Virus record (IMG/VR): IMGVR_UViG_3300035661_000212
Coordinates: 1-33,367 of that record
DNA from: a virus
DNA length: 33,367 nt
Reading direction: 5' to 3' (one strand)
In this document: one piece after another, positions 21,476 through 29,648 of the stretch
How the letters are laid out: each line of letters opens with the position of its first letter
Numbering within the stretch: position 1 is the stretch's first letter
The notes under the pieces: model-generated
Database searches by the model: none
Told to the model about the DNA's origin: nothing
Seen by the model: the letters and a program-made list of their open reading frames with translations, nothing else
Program-made: the position numbers and the translations under genes

Positions 21476-21906
21476 TTGCAGAACTTACAAAAGACTTAAT
21501 AGCAAAGCTAAACACTGTAACTGAGTTTCAAGGGCGAGTTGGAACACAGACTGGTGGAACTGACACTGACAACCAGATGAGCGAAGCACCGATTCCATTT
21601 GCATGGGTAATATTTTCTGGTAGTACGCCACGCGAACCAGAGCAAAGTGGTGCAAAAAAATATTTACAAGCCGATAATCACTTTATTGCGATTATCGCTT
21701 TTAGTTATGGTGACTCATCAGATGATGACTTTGCAGAAGACCAACTTTCCCTCATTGACAAATGTATAGTAGCGGTGCATTCGTCGACTGAGTTAAGCAA
21801 TGCAGGCTTATGGCAATATAATGGGTGTGATTTACACACCGTTTACCCAAACAGGCTTGTCTACCAGTTATCTTTCACTGCTGTTGGACATCAACGAATC
21901 TCATAA
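21472..21906 (+). CDS. Tail terminator-like protein
   Basis: 144 residues. A conserved layout of helix (MIAELTKDLIAKLNTV), beta, then the AWVIFSG and FIAIIAFSYGD strands and a long helix with DQLSLIDKCIVAV matches the tail terminator fold (lambda gpU / gp37-type). Position, immediately before the tail tube gene, is the usual one. It would set and cap the end of the tail tube. Confidence 0.75.
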   Translation: MIAELTKDLIAKLNTVTEFQGRVGTQTGGTDTDNQMSEAPIPFAWVIFSGSTPREPEQSGAKKYLQADNHFIAIIAFSYGDSSDDDFAEDQLSLIDKCIVAVHSSTELSNAGLWQYNGCDLHTVYPNRLVYQLSFTAVGHQRIS

Positions 21907-21919
21907 GAGGTAAAAACAA

Positions 21920-22660
21920 ATGACAGACAAATACTTTGCCGTTCCACAAGGTAAACTTTACATCGCATTGCGCAACTCAACTGGTTTAGCCGGTGGATAT
22001 GAGTACATTGGCGACACTGATGGTTTTACCATTACTACAGCACAGCAATACCTTGACGGCTATGAATCATATTCTGGTAATCGTTCTATTGCGTTCCACA
22101 TCCCAACTCAGACCGACGTTTCAGTTGAACTTAGTATTGCTAATATTGACGCGGTTAACTTAGCTCGTGCTTATAATGGTGACACTGTTGTAACCGCCGC
22201 AGGTTCAGTAGTTGCTGAGTCAGCAAAAGCTTACAAAGGCAAAACCATTCCATTGAAATATGCTAGTGTTAGTTCAGTTGTTGTTAAGAAAGGTGTAACC
22301 ACTTTGGTTCTTAACACTGACTACACTGTAAATGCAGCAAAAGGTTCAATCAACATCTTGTCAAGTGGCGATACAATCATTGACGGTGACACCATCACGG
22401 TTGACTACACCCACACTGGTGGTACTAAGATCCGTAGTTTGGTTAACTCTGGTTCTAACTACTCGTTGTATTTCGAAGGTGCATCTAAGTTTGACAACTT
22501 GGCTCAAAAAGCATACATCCACAACGTTGCTCTCGACTTAGCGAAAACTTTGTCATTGATTGGAACTGGTGTAAACAAGTTGGTTGTTACAGGTAAAGTT
22601 TTACCTGCCGATGAACAAGTCGCTGGCGAATCACAATACTTTACTTACTTTCAAGAGTAA
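21920..22660 (+). CDS. Major tail (tube) protein
   Basis: 246 residues, AGAGGT before the ATG. Beta-rich with PQGKLYIALRNSTGLAGGYE, EYIGDTDGFTITT near the N-terminus, a second Ig-like or insert part in the middle (KGVTTLVLNTDYTVNAAKG, DTITVDYTHTGG) and SLYFEGASKFDN later, consistent with siphovirus tube proteins. Many copies form the tube. A strong hairpin 15 bases after the stop lies between this gene and the chaperone genes. Confidence 0.85.
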   Translation: MTDKYFAVPQGKLYIALRNSTGLAGGYEYIGDTDGFTITTAQQYLDGYESYSGNRSIAFHIPTQTDVSVELSIANIDAVNLARAYNGDTVVTAAGSVVAESAKAYKGKTIPLKYASVSSVVVKKGVTTLVLNTDYTVNAAKGSINILSSGDTIIDGDTITVDYTHTGGTKIRSLVNSGSNYSLYFEGASKFDNLAQKAYIHNVALDLAKTLSLIGTGVNKLVVTGKVLPADEQVAGESQYFTYFQE

Positions 22661-22674
22661 GGTTTAAAACAAAG

Positions 22675-22696
22675 CAGTGAGGAGAAATCCTCACTG
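22675..22696 (+). terminator. GAAA-tetraloop hairpin after the tail tube gene
   Basis: CAGTGAGGA, GAAA, TCCTCACTG: perfect 9-bp stem with a stable tetraloop, followed by TACTTTAATAT. A partial terminator that would lower expression of the downstream chaperone and tape measure relative to tail tube. Confidence 0.7.
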
Positions 22697-22726
22697 TACT
22701 TTAATATCAAATAACAGGACAGTAAT

Positions 22727-23098
22727 ATGACTTCCGAACTAGAAACTCTATTCCCAACTGGCGTGCAGGTCGAGCTACAAGGTAAACAGTTTAACATTAG
22801 ACCGTTTAACTTTGGTCAGTTCCCAAAAGTGATTAAAGCCATCACAAAAGCCAGTGCTACGGCTCAAGAACTCAAAGTAACTGACGGCAAGATAACACCT
22901 GAAGCCGCATTAACTATCCTTTCAGAAAGCGGTGAAGACTTAATCGTCTTACTTGCTGAAATGCTTGAAGTAGAAAAATCATTCATCGAAAAGCTACCAA
23001 TGGACGAAGCAGTGGTATTGATTAGCGCGTTCTTTGAGGTGAACGCTGATTTTTTTACAAAGCGAGTGCTGCCACTGATCGTCAAGGCGATGCATTAA
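22727..23098 (+). CDS. Tail assembly chaperone, short form (gpG-like)
   Basis: 123 residues, ATG with AGGAC upstream. Helical, acidic (ALTILSESGEDLIVLLAEML; FIEKLPMDEAVVLISAFF), in the place between tail tube and tape measure that holds the tail assembly chaperone in siphoviruses. It binds the tape measure during tail assembly. The seven-T slippery site lies at its codon 108-110 region and gives a long form by -1 frameshifting; this zero-frame product ends after a further 14 codons. Confidence 0.85.
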   Translation: MTSELETLFPTGVQVELQGKQFNIRPFNFGQFPKVIKAITKASATAQELKVTDGKITPEAALTILSESGEDLIVLLAEMLEVEKSFIEKLPMDEAVVLISAFFEVNADFFTKRVLPLIVKAMH

Positions 23099-23298
23099 GC
23101 TATTGTGACATTATTGTCAAGCTTAAGAAGTACAACTTTACCCTTGAAGAGATTAAGAACTGCACTATGGCCCAACTTAATATCTTTCTTGAAGCAGCTT
23201 TGAAACAAGAGAACTTCGACTACAAGTTGATGACTTCTGCGTCATTGGTTGGCTCAAGAGGTGATGAAGGTACAATAACTAAAGCATTGAAAGGATAA
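22727..23298 (+). CDS. Tail assembly chaperone, frameshifted long form (gpGT-like)
   Basis: Reading zero frame to 23056 and then slipping back one base gives a further 80 codons (YKASAATDRQGDALSYCDII ... ending KALKG) to TAA 23296-23298, a protein of about 190 residues. The -1 frame has no start codon of its own after TGA 23047-23049 that would give this C-terminal part with a ribosome site, and the new reading is clearly protein-like (KKYNFTLEEIKNCTMAQLNI). gpGT-type extensions in other phages bind the tape measure and tail tube protein. Frameshift frequency is unknown. Confidence 0.85.
23050..23056 (+). promoter_or_regulatory. -1 ribosomal frameshift site (T TTT TTT)
   Basis: In zero frame GAT TTT TTT ACA: seven T's from 23050 to 23056, an ideal X XXY YYZ heptamer. 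Slippage leads into TAC AAA GCG and the 80-codon extension. Confidence 0.85.
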
Positions 23299-23303
23299 GC
23301 GTA

Positions 23304-25796
23304 ATGGCAACAGACAACTTTTTACTAAAGATCAAAGGTGAGTTTGAAGATCACATAACGGACGCCCTCAAAGGTCTTACTACAGGCACGGTTCCTGGCC
23401 TTATAACGGCCCTTGGAGCTTTAGCCGGCGCATTTGCTGTAGAAAAGCTTGTCGAGTTTACCAGAGAAGCTATCAATGTAGGTGATGAACTAGACGAACT
23501 TTCTCAAAAGATTGGCATCACCGTTGAGCAACTTTCAGCATTCAGCCTTACTGCCCACATCGAGGGCATTAGTAATGAGTCATTTGCCACCGCTATTAAA
23601 AAGCTTTCAAAAGCGATGGTCGAAGCTGGCGACGAAACCAACAAACAAGCAAAAATATTCAAAGAACTTGGAGTTGAAGTAGCTGACTCACAAGGAAAAC
23701 TCAGATCTGCCGGTGATGTCATGGCGGACCTTGCTGATGTATTCAAGAACTCAGAAAATGGAGCAAATAAAACCGCTCTTGCTATGGAGTTGATGGGCAA
23801 ATCAGGTACCGACTTGATCCCAATGTTGAATAATGGCAAACAAGCACTTGCTGACATGAACAAACAGGCAGAACTGTTTGGCCTTGTCTGGTCAGGTGAT
23901 CAAGCTGCCCAGGCAGCGGAGTTCAAAGACAACTTGAACTTAGTAACTGGTGCAGCAAATGGTTTATGGGAGAAAGTTGCAAAAGACTTACTACCAGTTT
24001 TACTCGAGATAAGTCGCTCCTTTGCTGATTCAGTAAAAGAAGGCGGCATCATGCGTGACTTCTATGATGGCTTTGCTCAGATCTTAACATCTGTAGTTAT
24101 TCCAGTCATTAAGTTTGCCGCAGACACGATCGAGTTGTTAAGTACAACCATGCACATTGCAGCCTATGCCGCTGCCGGCTTTGTTGCTACGTTGGAGCGA
24201 GTTGCTAACTTAGATTTTAGCGGTGCAGCGGAAGTCATCAAGTCAATGAGCGCTGATATTGCAAAGGCAGTTAATGACTATGAAGAGTATGGTAAAAAAC
24301 TTGACAACCCAGGTCAAGGTGGAAAAGCTCTTGAAGAACAGAAGAATGACTTAAAAGGTATTGGCACGATCTTGTCAAGTAATACTGACAAAGCGGAAAA
24401 GCTGACCGATGAATATGCAAAGGCAGAGACAAGCTTAATGCAATCGCTTTACCAAGTCAATGCTGCCGGTAAAACAGCGGAGGTCACTTGGAATACCGCA
24501 AATGGCGAATACAAAAAGTTCAATGAAGAGCAGAAACAACAACTAATCAGCATTGCTCGAGAGATTGACCTACAAACTCAGTTAGTTGAGATCTATAAGC
24601 TAAAAGGTGAGTGGTTTGATAACTTAGCTCAGAAACAACGCGCCTCTCAAGATGCATTGATTGAGGCGGCTACCACTGATCCATTTGCTCGTGCCGGTCA
24701 ACAAAATGCTGATCAGCATGTAGCGGAAGTAAACAAGTGGGCTCAAGCTCAACGCGAAGTAGTAAAGAACTATGAAGCGGAAGCTAAAGCTGTAGCTGAA
24801 AAGAACATTGCCGACCTTGTTGCCAGTGAGACTTCTGCAGAACGACTTCAAGTCTATAAAGACATGGGTGAAGCAGTTGCCAGGTCAGCTCAGCAACTTG
24901 AAGTTTGGAATGAAGCGACTAGTAAAAACAAAGACACTGCAGCAAAGCTTAACTTTGAAGTTGCAGAACTAAATCGTCTTTTAGCTCTTGGTAAGATCAC
25001 CCAAGAAGAGTACACCAACGTCATTGAAAAGAACAGTAAAGCTCAGTTGGAGTTATGGGCAAGTCAAAGCTCTTCAAATGCAAGGTTTAAATCACTCATT
25101 TTAGACGACAGAAAAGCCATTGAAGACTTGAAGAAGTCTCAAGAAGAGCTTAATGCAGCCTTTAGCAACGGAACTATTTCTTCTGCAGAATATCAATACA
25201 AGTTAAAGCAAGTTGGTGATCAGATCAGAAATATTAATCCAACCTATCAGACTGACATGGTTGGCAAACTGAATGATCAGATGAAATCTGCAGCAGCAAG
25301 TTTTGAAGGAATGTTTAGTGACTACATCTTCAATGCAATGCAAGGCAAGTGGGAAAACTTTGGCAACATGGTGAAGCAGATCATTGACCGAATGGTTGCA
25401 AATATGTTAGCTGCTCAACTTCAGTTTGCTTTGTTTGGTGACATTGGTAATACACCTTCAGGCAAGACTTCTGGCTCAACAGGGGCGATCGGAGGCATCT
25501 TCAACAGCATCTTTGGTGGATCTAGTTCTGGCATTTTAGCTGACATGTTTAAAGCAGATGGTGGACCTGTACGTGCTGGTCAAGCATACATAGTTGGTGA
25601 GAATAGACCTGAGCTTTTTGTACCAAGTTCTTCTGGCACGATTGTTCCGTCAGTTCCCAATGGCAATAATGTCACCTTCAATATTTCTGCTCTTGACGGA
25701 GCTGATCTGATGAGGACTTTGTCAAATAAACAACGAGAGATTTCAGAGATGGTTTTCTCGACTGGTTCAAAATATAACTTAGCTGGAGCTCGATAA
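23304..25796 (+). CDS. Tail tape measure protein
   Basis: 830 residues; the family's length predicts a tail of roughly 120 nm if the usual 0.15 nm per residue holds. N-terminal helices with a hydrophobic segment about residues 30-52 (GLITALGALAGAFAVEKL), the motif GDELDELSQKIGITVEQLSA typical of tape measures, long charged helical regions (345-660), and the C-terminal signature GGPVRAGQAYIVGENRPELF that ends many of them. It sets tail length and helps deliver DNA. Stop overlaps the next start by one base (TAATGG). Confidence 0.95.
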   Translation: MATDNFLLKIKGEFEDHITDALKGLTTGTVPGLITALGALAGAFAVEKLVEFTREAINVGDELDELSQKIGITVEQLSAFSLTAHIEGISNESFATAIKKLSKAMVEAGDETNKQAKIFKELGVEVADSQGKLRSAGDVMADLADVFKNSENGANKTALAMELMGKSGTDLIPMLNNGKQALADMNKQAELFGLVWSGDQAAQAAEFKDNLNLVTGAANGLWEKVAKDLLPVLLEISRSFADSVKEGGIMRDFYDGFAQILTSVVIPVIKFAADTIELLSTTMHIAAYAAAGFVATLERVANLDFSGAAEVIKSMSADIAKAVNDYEEYGKKLDNPGQGGKALEEQKNDLKGIGTILSSNTDKAEKLTDEYAKAETSLMQSLYQVNAAGKTAEVTWNTANGEYKKFNEEQKQQLISIAREIDLQTQLVEIYKLKGEWFDNLAQKQRASQDALIEAATTDPFARAGQQNADQHVAEVNKWAQAQREVVKNYEAEAKAVAEKNIADLVASETSAERLQVYKDMGEAVARSAQQLEVWNEATSKNKDTAAKLNFEVAELNRLLALGKITQEEYTNVIEKNSKAQLELWASQSSSNARFKSLILDDRKAIEDLKKSQEELNAAFSNGTISSAEYQYKLKQVGDQIRNINPTYQTDMVGKLNDQMKSAAASFEGMFSDYIFNAMQGKWENFGNMVKQIIDRMVANMLAAQLQFALFGDIGNTPSGKTSGSTGAIGGIFNSIFGGSSSGILADMFKADGGPVRAGQAYIVGENRPELFVPSSSGTIVPSVPNGNNVTFNISALDGADLMRTLSNKQREISEMVFSTGSKYNLAGAR

Positions 25797-26173
25797 TGGC
25801 ATTTCAGGATATTTTCTTTCCGGCCCCAAAGTTGATTCATGGAATGAAGAAAACGACGTTGAAGCCGACTAACATTGTAAGTAATGGTTACACTGAATAT
25901 CGACTTCAACGTCAATCAGGTAAACGATTTAAGTGGACAATACCAAGCAATGTAATGCGATCTGCGGACGTAGACGCCATTGCTTCATTCTTAGACACAG
26001 TAAACTTTGGCCTTGACAGCTTTAAGTTCACCTGCCCAAAAGACGGAATCATTTATCACGTCAGGTTTGACGGAGTTGGTTTTGAAGAGGTATTTGAAGG
26101 ACTTAACTCGACAAATACCCCTGTCTATGAAACAGTGTCTGAAATAGTTCTAGTTCAAGTTCTAGGTGAATAA
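25796..26173 (+). CDS. Distal tail protein, gpM-like by position
   Basis: 125 residues. Follows tape measure and precedes the gpL-like gene, as lambda gpM does. Beta-rich with FKWTIPSNVMRSADVDAIAS and FKFTCPKDGIIYHVRFDG, compatible with the small ring proteins at the tail end. No sequence family recognised; the call rests on order, size and fold type. Confidence 0.7.
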   Translation: MAFQDIFFPAPKLIHGMKKTTLKPTNIVSNGYTEYRLQRQSGKRFKWTIPSNVMRSADVDAIASFLDTVNFGLDSFKFTCPKDGIIYHVRFDGVGFEEVFEGLNSTNTPVYETVSEIVLVQVLGE

Positions 26174-27006
26174 TGCGCACGATTAGCAACAACTTAAAGA
26201 CTGAAATAGCAAATGGTCGAATCAGTAACTTAATCAAACTGACAACAAAAACGGGTGTAGTTCATGCATTTACCGACTGTGAGATCAACCTAACCGTCAG
26301 TGGAACGACTTATGCACCAGCAGCAGGTTTACAAAGGCTTCGCTTGACCGTGACGGCAAATGCAGAGGTTAGTAACCAAGAGTTTGGTTCAGCTTGGCTT
26401 GACGTGCCAGAGTCAGATCTGAAAGGTGGAGTATTTGACAGCGCTGAAGTAGAAGTCAGTTGGGCAAGTTGGGCTCATCCAGAATATGGTAAAGTGATCA
26501 TCTTTACTGGAACTCTTGGTGACATCACTTGGACCGATGAAGGCTTTAAAGCAGACGTTGTTTCTTTCATGAAGAACTTGGAACTTATCGTTGGCAATAC
26601 CTACACAGCTCAATGTCGTCATCAACTGTTTAGTACCAGCAAGTCAGGGGTTATAGGTAAGTGCGGACTTAGTTTAGCAAGTTTTACCAGTTCTGGTTCA
26701 ATCAGTTCCGTGGTAACACCAAAGTGGAAGTTTGGAATCAGTGTCAGTCAAGCCTACGCATATTATTCAAATGGACGGATCACATTTACCTCAGGCTTTA
26801 ATAATGGCTTAAGTTATGTCATTAAGGTGCATTCTGCAAATACCGTCGAGCTATTTTTGCCGACTTCATTTGTTGTAAATGCCGGTGACACGTTTACGAT
26901 TCAAACTGGTTGTGACAAAACATTGGAAACTTGTAAGACAAAGTTCAATAATGTAGTCAACTTCGGTGGATTTCCACATATCGTTCCAGATGTTAACTTC
27001 AGATGA
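26173..27006 (+). CDS. Tail tip/hub protein, DUF2163/BR0599 type (gpL-like)
   Basis: 277 residues. The beta-rich N-terminal two thirds (INLTVSGTTYAPAAGLQ) and the C-terminal GCDKTLETCKTKFNNVVNFG match the DUF2163 plus BR0599 layout known from gene-transfer agents and siphoviruses. Four cysteines, C148, C164, C247 and C254, are placed like those that bind an iron-sulfur cluster in lambda gpL and the GTA hub. It should form the ring where tube, tape measure and central fibre meet. Overlaps the peptidase gene by four bases. Confidence 0.85.
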   Translation: MRTISNNLKTEIANGRISNLIKLTTKTGVVHAFTDCEINLTVSGTTYAPAAGLQRLRLTVTANAEVSNQEFGSAWLDVPESDLKGGVFDSAEVEVSWASWAHPEYGKVIIFTGTLGDITWTDEGFKADVVSFMKNLELIVGNTYTAQCRHQLFSTSKSGVIGKCGLSLASFTSSGSISSVVTPKWKFGISVSQAYAYYSNGRITFTSGFNNGLSYVIKVHSANTVELFLPTSFVVNAGDTFTIQTGCDKTLETCKTKFNNVVNFGGFPHIVPDVNFR

Positions 27007-27428
27007 AGTTAATCGAAGAGGCATTAACCTGGCTTGACACACCATATCACCACCAAGCCTGCTTGAAAGGTGTTGGTGTAGATTGCGTCAACTTGATTGT
27101 CGCAGTTGGTCAGGAAGCAGGAGTACTTGGTGCTGTTGTCATAGAGCCATATAACTTGCAGTGGCAGTTACATTCACGAGACGAACTGCTGCTTAACCAG
27201 CTCAAAAAGTATGGTTGTAGGTCAGTTGAACTTGTCGATCCAGAGCTCATTGAGCCTGGGTTAATCGTGACATTCAAATATGGCCGGGCTGATTCACATG
27301 CTGGCATTACTATTGGTAACGGTGAGTTCATACATGCAGCGATTGATTATGGTCGCGTTGTAAGATCACCTATTTCCGGTTTATTCTTAAATAGACTAAG
27401 TCATTTATTCAGATACCCAACTTTATGA
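27003..27428 (+). CDS. NlpC/P60-type tail peptidase (gpK-like)
   Basis: 141 residues with catalytic C28 in GVGVDCVNL, H99 in DSHAGI and H111 in FIHAA, the cysteine-histidine pattern of NlpC/P60 enzymes. Lambda gpK and GTA gp14 are equivalents. It would cut peptide cross-links of the cell wall locally during DNA entry. It is the only clear cell-wall enzyme in the window. Very short compared with endolysins and lacking a wall-binding domain, so I keep it as a virion enzyme. Confidence 0.9.
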   Translation: MKLIEEALTWLDTPYHHQACLKGVGVDCVNLIVAVGQEAGVLGAVVIEPYNLQWQLHSRDELLLNQLKKYGCRSVELVDPELIEPGLIVTFKYGRADSHAGITIGNGEFIHAAIDYGRVVRSPISGLFLNRLSHLFRYPTL

Positions 27429-27670
27429 CAACAGACATCATACCTTCATATGTAACAACTGACATTTTGCTGGCAAGTGTTCTTCGACTACTTGACTACA
27501 AGTTAGAGCTAATCAAAACGGTTGGTAAAGGCAGAGCGGCATTCTATTTTGTCAATGTATCAAGACAAGTTCTATTTGACTTTGATGCACAACAGCTTTC
27601 AGTTGAGCCAATAGCATTTAATCAAATGCGTGTCAATCTTTCAATCGCCGTAAAAAGGATTCAAGAATAA
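27425..27670 (+). CDS. Small tail-tip protein (DUF5659-like)
   Basis: 81 residues, four-base overlap with the peptidase gene. YVTTDILLASVLRLLDYKLE ... GRAAFYFVNVSRQVLFDFDA ... VEPIAFNQMRVNLSI follows the pattern of DUF5659 (STDLYLAAAL..., VxFxF..., PxxFxxxLRxLK). Function unknown; these small proteins are common next to tail or early genes of siphoviruses. Confidence 0.6.
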   Translation: MTTDIIPSYVTTDILLASVLRLLDYKLELIKTVGKGRAAFYFVNVSRQVLFDFDAQQLSVEPIAFNQMRVNLSIAVKRIQE

Positions 27671-28266
27671 TGGCAAACTTAATCATACCGGCCGGTAGTG
27701 CAATAGTTGGTGCGTTCTTCGGCGGACCGACAGGTGCAAGCCTTGGTTGGATGCTTGGTTCAGCACTTACTGGTTCTGACAACCAGAATACACAGCAGCC
27801 ACTCGTAGGTGACCTACGTGTCCAGACTTCGCAGTACGGTGGAGCTATTCCATTCGTTATTGGTAAGCAGCGAGTTGCCGGTAATATCATATGGGCCGCA
27901 AATAAAACGACCTATAACATACACAACAATGTCAGCAAGTATGGTTCTACTTCAGGTGACAATATTGGTTATAAAGTGAGTATGTTGATCAGCATTTGTA
28001 AGGGACCAATCTTAGGGATAAGTCGAGTTTGGGCAAATAACAAAGTGATAATCGACTGTACCAGTTCAAGTAAACCACTCATTGGTCAGTTATATCTCGG
28101 AAATGAAACCCAAAACCCAGATGCGACATATGTTGCTCATGTAGGAGCAGGTAATGCACCGGCATATCGTGGGTTAGCATATATTTCACTGACAGACTTT
28201 GACTTAGGGCCAAGTGGTCAACTTCCGCAGTTTAGTTTTGAAGTTATTAGCGAGAGCATACTATGA
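27670..28266 (+). CDS. Hub/central fibre N-terminal piece (GTA gp15-type)
   Basis: 198 residues. Starts with a glycine-rich hydrophobic stretch (PAGSAIVGAFFGGPTGASLG), then DLRVQTSQYGGAIPFVIGKQ, RVAGNIIWA, and later YRGLAYISLTDFDLGPSGQL, PQFSFEV. These are the landmarks at the start of the central fibre (host-contact) protein in GTA-like tails and lambda gpI/J-like proteins. Here they stand alone as a short gene; the matching C-terminal part is at 29648, after a separate beta-propeller-like gene. So the normally single protein is split in two or three. Confidence 0.8.
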   Translation: MANLIIPAGSAIVGAFFGGPTGASLGWMLGSALTGSDNQNTQQPLVGDLRVQTSQYGGAIPFVIGKQRVAGNIIWAANKTTYNIHNNVSKYGSTSGDNIGYKVSMLISICKGPILGISRVWANNKVIIDCTSSSKPLIGQLYLGNETQNPDATYVAHVGAGNAPAYRGLAYISLTDFDLGPSGQLPQFSFEVISESIL

Positions 28267-29648
28267 GCTTAATCCCTTCATTAAAGTTTGAAAAAGTTTG
28301 GAGTAAAGATGTAAGTTTACCCATTGACGTTGTTAATGACAGTAGGTATGTGTATGTGTTGACTTCAGCAAGTGTAACTGCATATGAATGGTGGGGAGAA
28401 GAATCACAGCACGAGCCTCTTTGGCAGAACTATGGATCATTAGAATGGCAAGAGAAAAAGTTCATCTTGAAAGCTACTTTTCCATGTACCGGTATGCAAT
28501 GGTTATTTTTAGATTACAACTGTCTTTGGGTAGTTGGTTCAACCACAATACAAAGAATAGACTTAGACCCAGAGGAAATACTAAAAGCTCCTACTGACGG
28601 GTGGTCTTCTGGGTTAACAATGGACAAAACTTTATTGAGTAACCCTTGTTTTGTTAACAATAAGCTTTGGGCTCTTTGTGTAAGAGACAACGACAAGCTT
28701 CAATATTTAAAAATCGTTGACTTACCAACAAAGTCACAGACTAATGTTGAGTTTATTACTAGATCTCAAAATGTAAGAGCTGATTTAACGCAGGCATATA
28801 ATGACTATGTCTATGTTACCGCATGGAATAGTGGTGCAGTATTAAAATATAATGCAACTACTGGTTCTTTTGTATCAATCATTCCAGTAAATGCAAACCC
28901 ATATAAGTTACGAGTTGACAAGTCAAATAGACGCATCTATGTAGCAAGCTATGGTGGAATGATTAGCTATATTGATCCAGATACTGACGCAGTTACTCAC
29001 GTGCATAGCTCTATTCAGTCATATGGTGATGCGCCTACAACTTGGAAAAATGACGGTCTTCTTTTAGATTTTGATTTTACTTCTGACGGTAAGCTTTGGT
29101 ACTTAACCTTAAATGAAGATCCGACAAGTTTTTCAAATGCTTCATTTCCTACACCAGACCCAACTGAAGTATTTGATCAAAACTTTAACCCGGCTGTGCC
29201 TGAAAGTGGTGCTGCAACTTCTCTTGGCAGAATAACGATGTCTAACAATCAACACGTCTTTACGACATTGATTGACAGTATTACAAAAGCTGGTTCAGCA
29301 AACAATGCGTCTTTTTTATTAAGAAAAGCTGGCTCTGAAACAACTGATTCTTATATTGGAACTTATACAAATATACCAACTACAGAACTTGAAGACAAAG
29401 ACTATTTTATTAGAAGATTTTCTACTTCTTTAGATAAGTTGACTATTTCAAGAAGTTTTACTTATTCAAGTTGGGACGGTTCAAGTATTAACTCAGTTAC
29501 AGTTTCTCCTTATTTGTTTTTACTTTCAAGTGATAAACTTTATGGAATAAGACTCATAAATGAACTTTGTAGAGAAAACTATGTCAAGGTTACTATGCAT
29601 CATATGGTAAGTAATGGCCAATACGACTATACAGGAGATTCGATCTAA
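28263..29648 (+). CDS. Putative beta-propeller protein inside the tail-tip operon
   Basis: 461 residues, ATGA overlap with the upstream hub piece. Residues about 20-330 contain six or so spaced segments of the type RYVYVLTSASVTAYE / CLWVVGSTTIQRIDLD / DYVYVTAWNSGAVLKYNATT / RRIYVASYGGMISYIDPDTD / KLWYLTL, the four-stranded blades of NHL/quinoprotein-like propellers. The C-terminal part (YFIRRFSTSLDKLTISRSF) is another domain. Propellers bind proteins or sugars, so a receptor-binding role at the tail tip is inferred. No catalytic residues seen. Confidence 0.75.
   Translation: MSLIPSLKFEKVWSKDVSLPIDVVNDSRYVYVLTSASVTAYEWWGEESQHEPLWQNYGSLEWQEKKFILKATFPCTGMQWLFLDYNCLWVVGSTTIQRIDLDPEEILKAPTDGWSSGLTMDKTLLSNPCFVNNKLWALCVRDNDKLQYLKIVDLPTKSQTNVEFITRSQNVRADLTQAYNDYVYVTAWNSGAVLKYNATTGSFVSIIPVNANPYKLRVDKSNRRIYVASYGGMISYIDPDTDAVTHVHSSIQSYGDAPTTWKNDGLLLDFDFTSDGKLWYLTLNEDPTSFSNASFPTPDPTEVFDQNFNPAVPESGAATSLGRITMSNNQHVFTTLIDSITKAGSANNASFLLRKAGSETTDSYIGTYTNIPTTELEDKDYFIRRFSTSLDKLTISRSFTYSSWDGSSINSVTVSPYLFLLSSDKLYGIRLINELCRENYVKVTMHHMVSNGQYDYTGDSI

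Noticed and set aside
27003-27428. NlpC/P60 protein as the phage endolysin
   Set aside because: Its place between gpL- and hub-like genes is that of lambda gpK, and it lacks a wall-binding domain; kept as a virion enzyme.
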